A DNA stretch of 5,479 nucleotides from an uncultured bacterium (GTDB taxonomy: Bacteria; Bacillota; Bacilli; Lactobacillales; Lactobacillaceae). Below the pieces are notes generated by a model. That model searched no databases. It worked only from the letters and a program-made list of their open reading frames with translations, and was not told the origin of the DNA. The position numbers and the translations under genes were made by a program. This document shows positions 5,398 to 5,479 of the stretch, one piece after another (the stretch's first letter is position 1; every line of letters begins with the position of its first letter). The stretch is from contig CAJMLF010000049.1 in the NCBI GenBank assembly GCA_905214235.1, positions 1-5,479 on the forward strand. Direction: 5' to 3'.

Positions 5398-5479
5398 GTA
5401 CTGGTTAAAAGTTTGCACGTAACATTGTAAGCACACCATAACGACACGTCTATAAATTGTCAGCAGGACCTCCTATACT
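5398..5479. other. Right edge, intergenic
   Basis: No gene begins in these 82 bases. TATAAA (5451-5456) resembles a -10 box, but no -35 box lies at a proper distance. AGGAGG is present on the minus strand (5474-5469), but no start codon follows it at a usable distance. The sequence may be the upstream region of a gene outside the window. Confidence 0.4.

Noticed and set aside
5441..5479. Minus-strand promoter-like boxes and an AGGAGG sequence at the right edge
   Set aside because: No start codon or reading frame follows at a usable distance leftward, and the 5351-5397 terminator lies directly downstream.

Overview
The window looks like chromosomal DNA from a heterofermentative lactic acid bacterium (Lactobacillaceae, perhaps Limosilactobacillus). 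This is an inference from the protein styles, Firmicutes-type Shine-Dalgarno sequences, moderate GC content and short intergenic gaps; no rRNA or other taxonomic marker is present. I see no IS element, CRISPR array, tRNA or rRNA gene.

Layout: (1) 1-289 has no gene. It holds the terminator of a gene lying to the left, and a 20-bp hairpin that probably ends the leftward thioesterase gene. (2) 290-664 (minus) encodes a hotdog-fold thioesterase with the catalytic residues of MenI/YdiI. (3) 697-4150 (plus) is a tight operon: menB (DHNA-CoA synthase), menE (o-succinylbenzoate-CoA ligase) and a 12-helix MFS carrier of the anion:cation symporter type. (4) 4294-4848 (plus) is a TetR-type regulator with its own good promoter. 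(5) 5058-5315 (plus) encodes an unrecognised 85-residue Trp-rich membrane protein, followed by a strong terminator at 5351-5397.

Together the first four genes make a self-contained module: MenE charges o-succinylbenzoate (OSB) with CoA, MenB closes the second ring to give DHNA-CoA, and the thioesterase releases 1,4-dihydroxy-2-naphthoate (DHNA). The steps that make OSB (MenF, MenD, MenH, MenC) and the prenylation and methylation steps (MenA, UbiE/MenG) are not in the window. An organic-anion carrier stands where the other men genes might be expected. The most interesting hypothesis is therefore an OSB salvage or DHNA release cassette rather than an ordinary full menaquinone operon.

Two regulatory arrangements deserve attention. 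The thioesterase gene and menB diverge with only 32 bp between start codons, and the best promoter for each lies inside the 5' end of the other, so the two promoters face each other. Around tetR there is a cluster of RTAAGCG-like elements and inverted repeats that could be operators and that may tie the small membrane-protein gene to the regulator.
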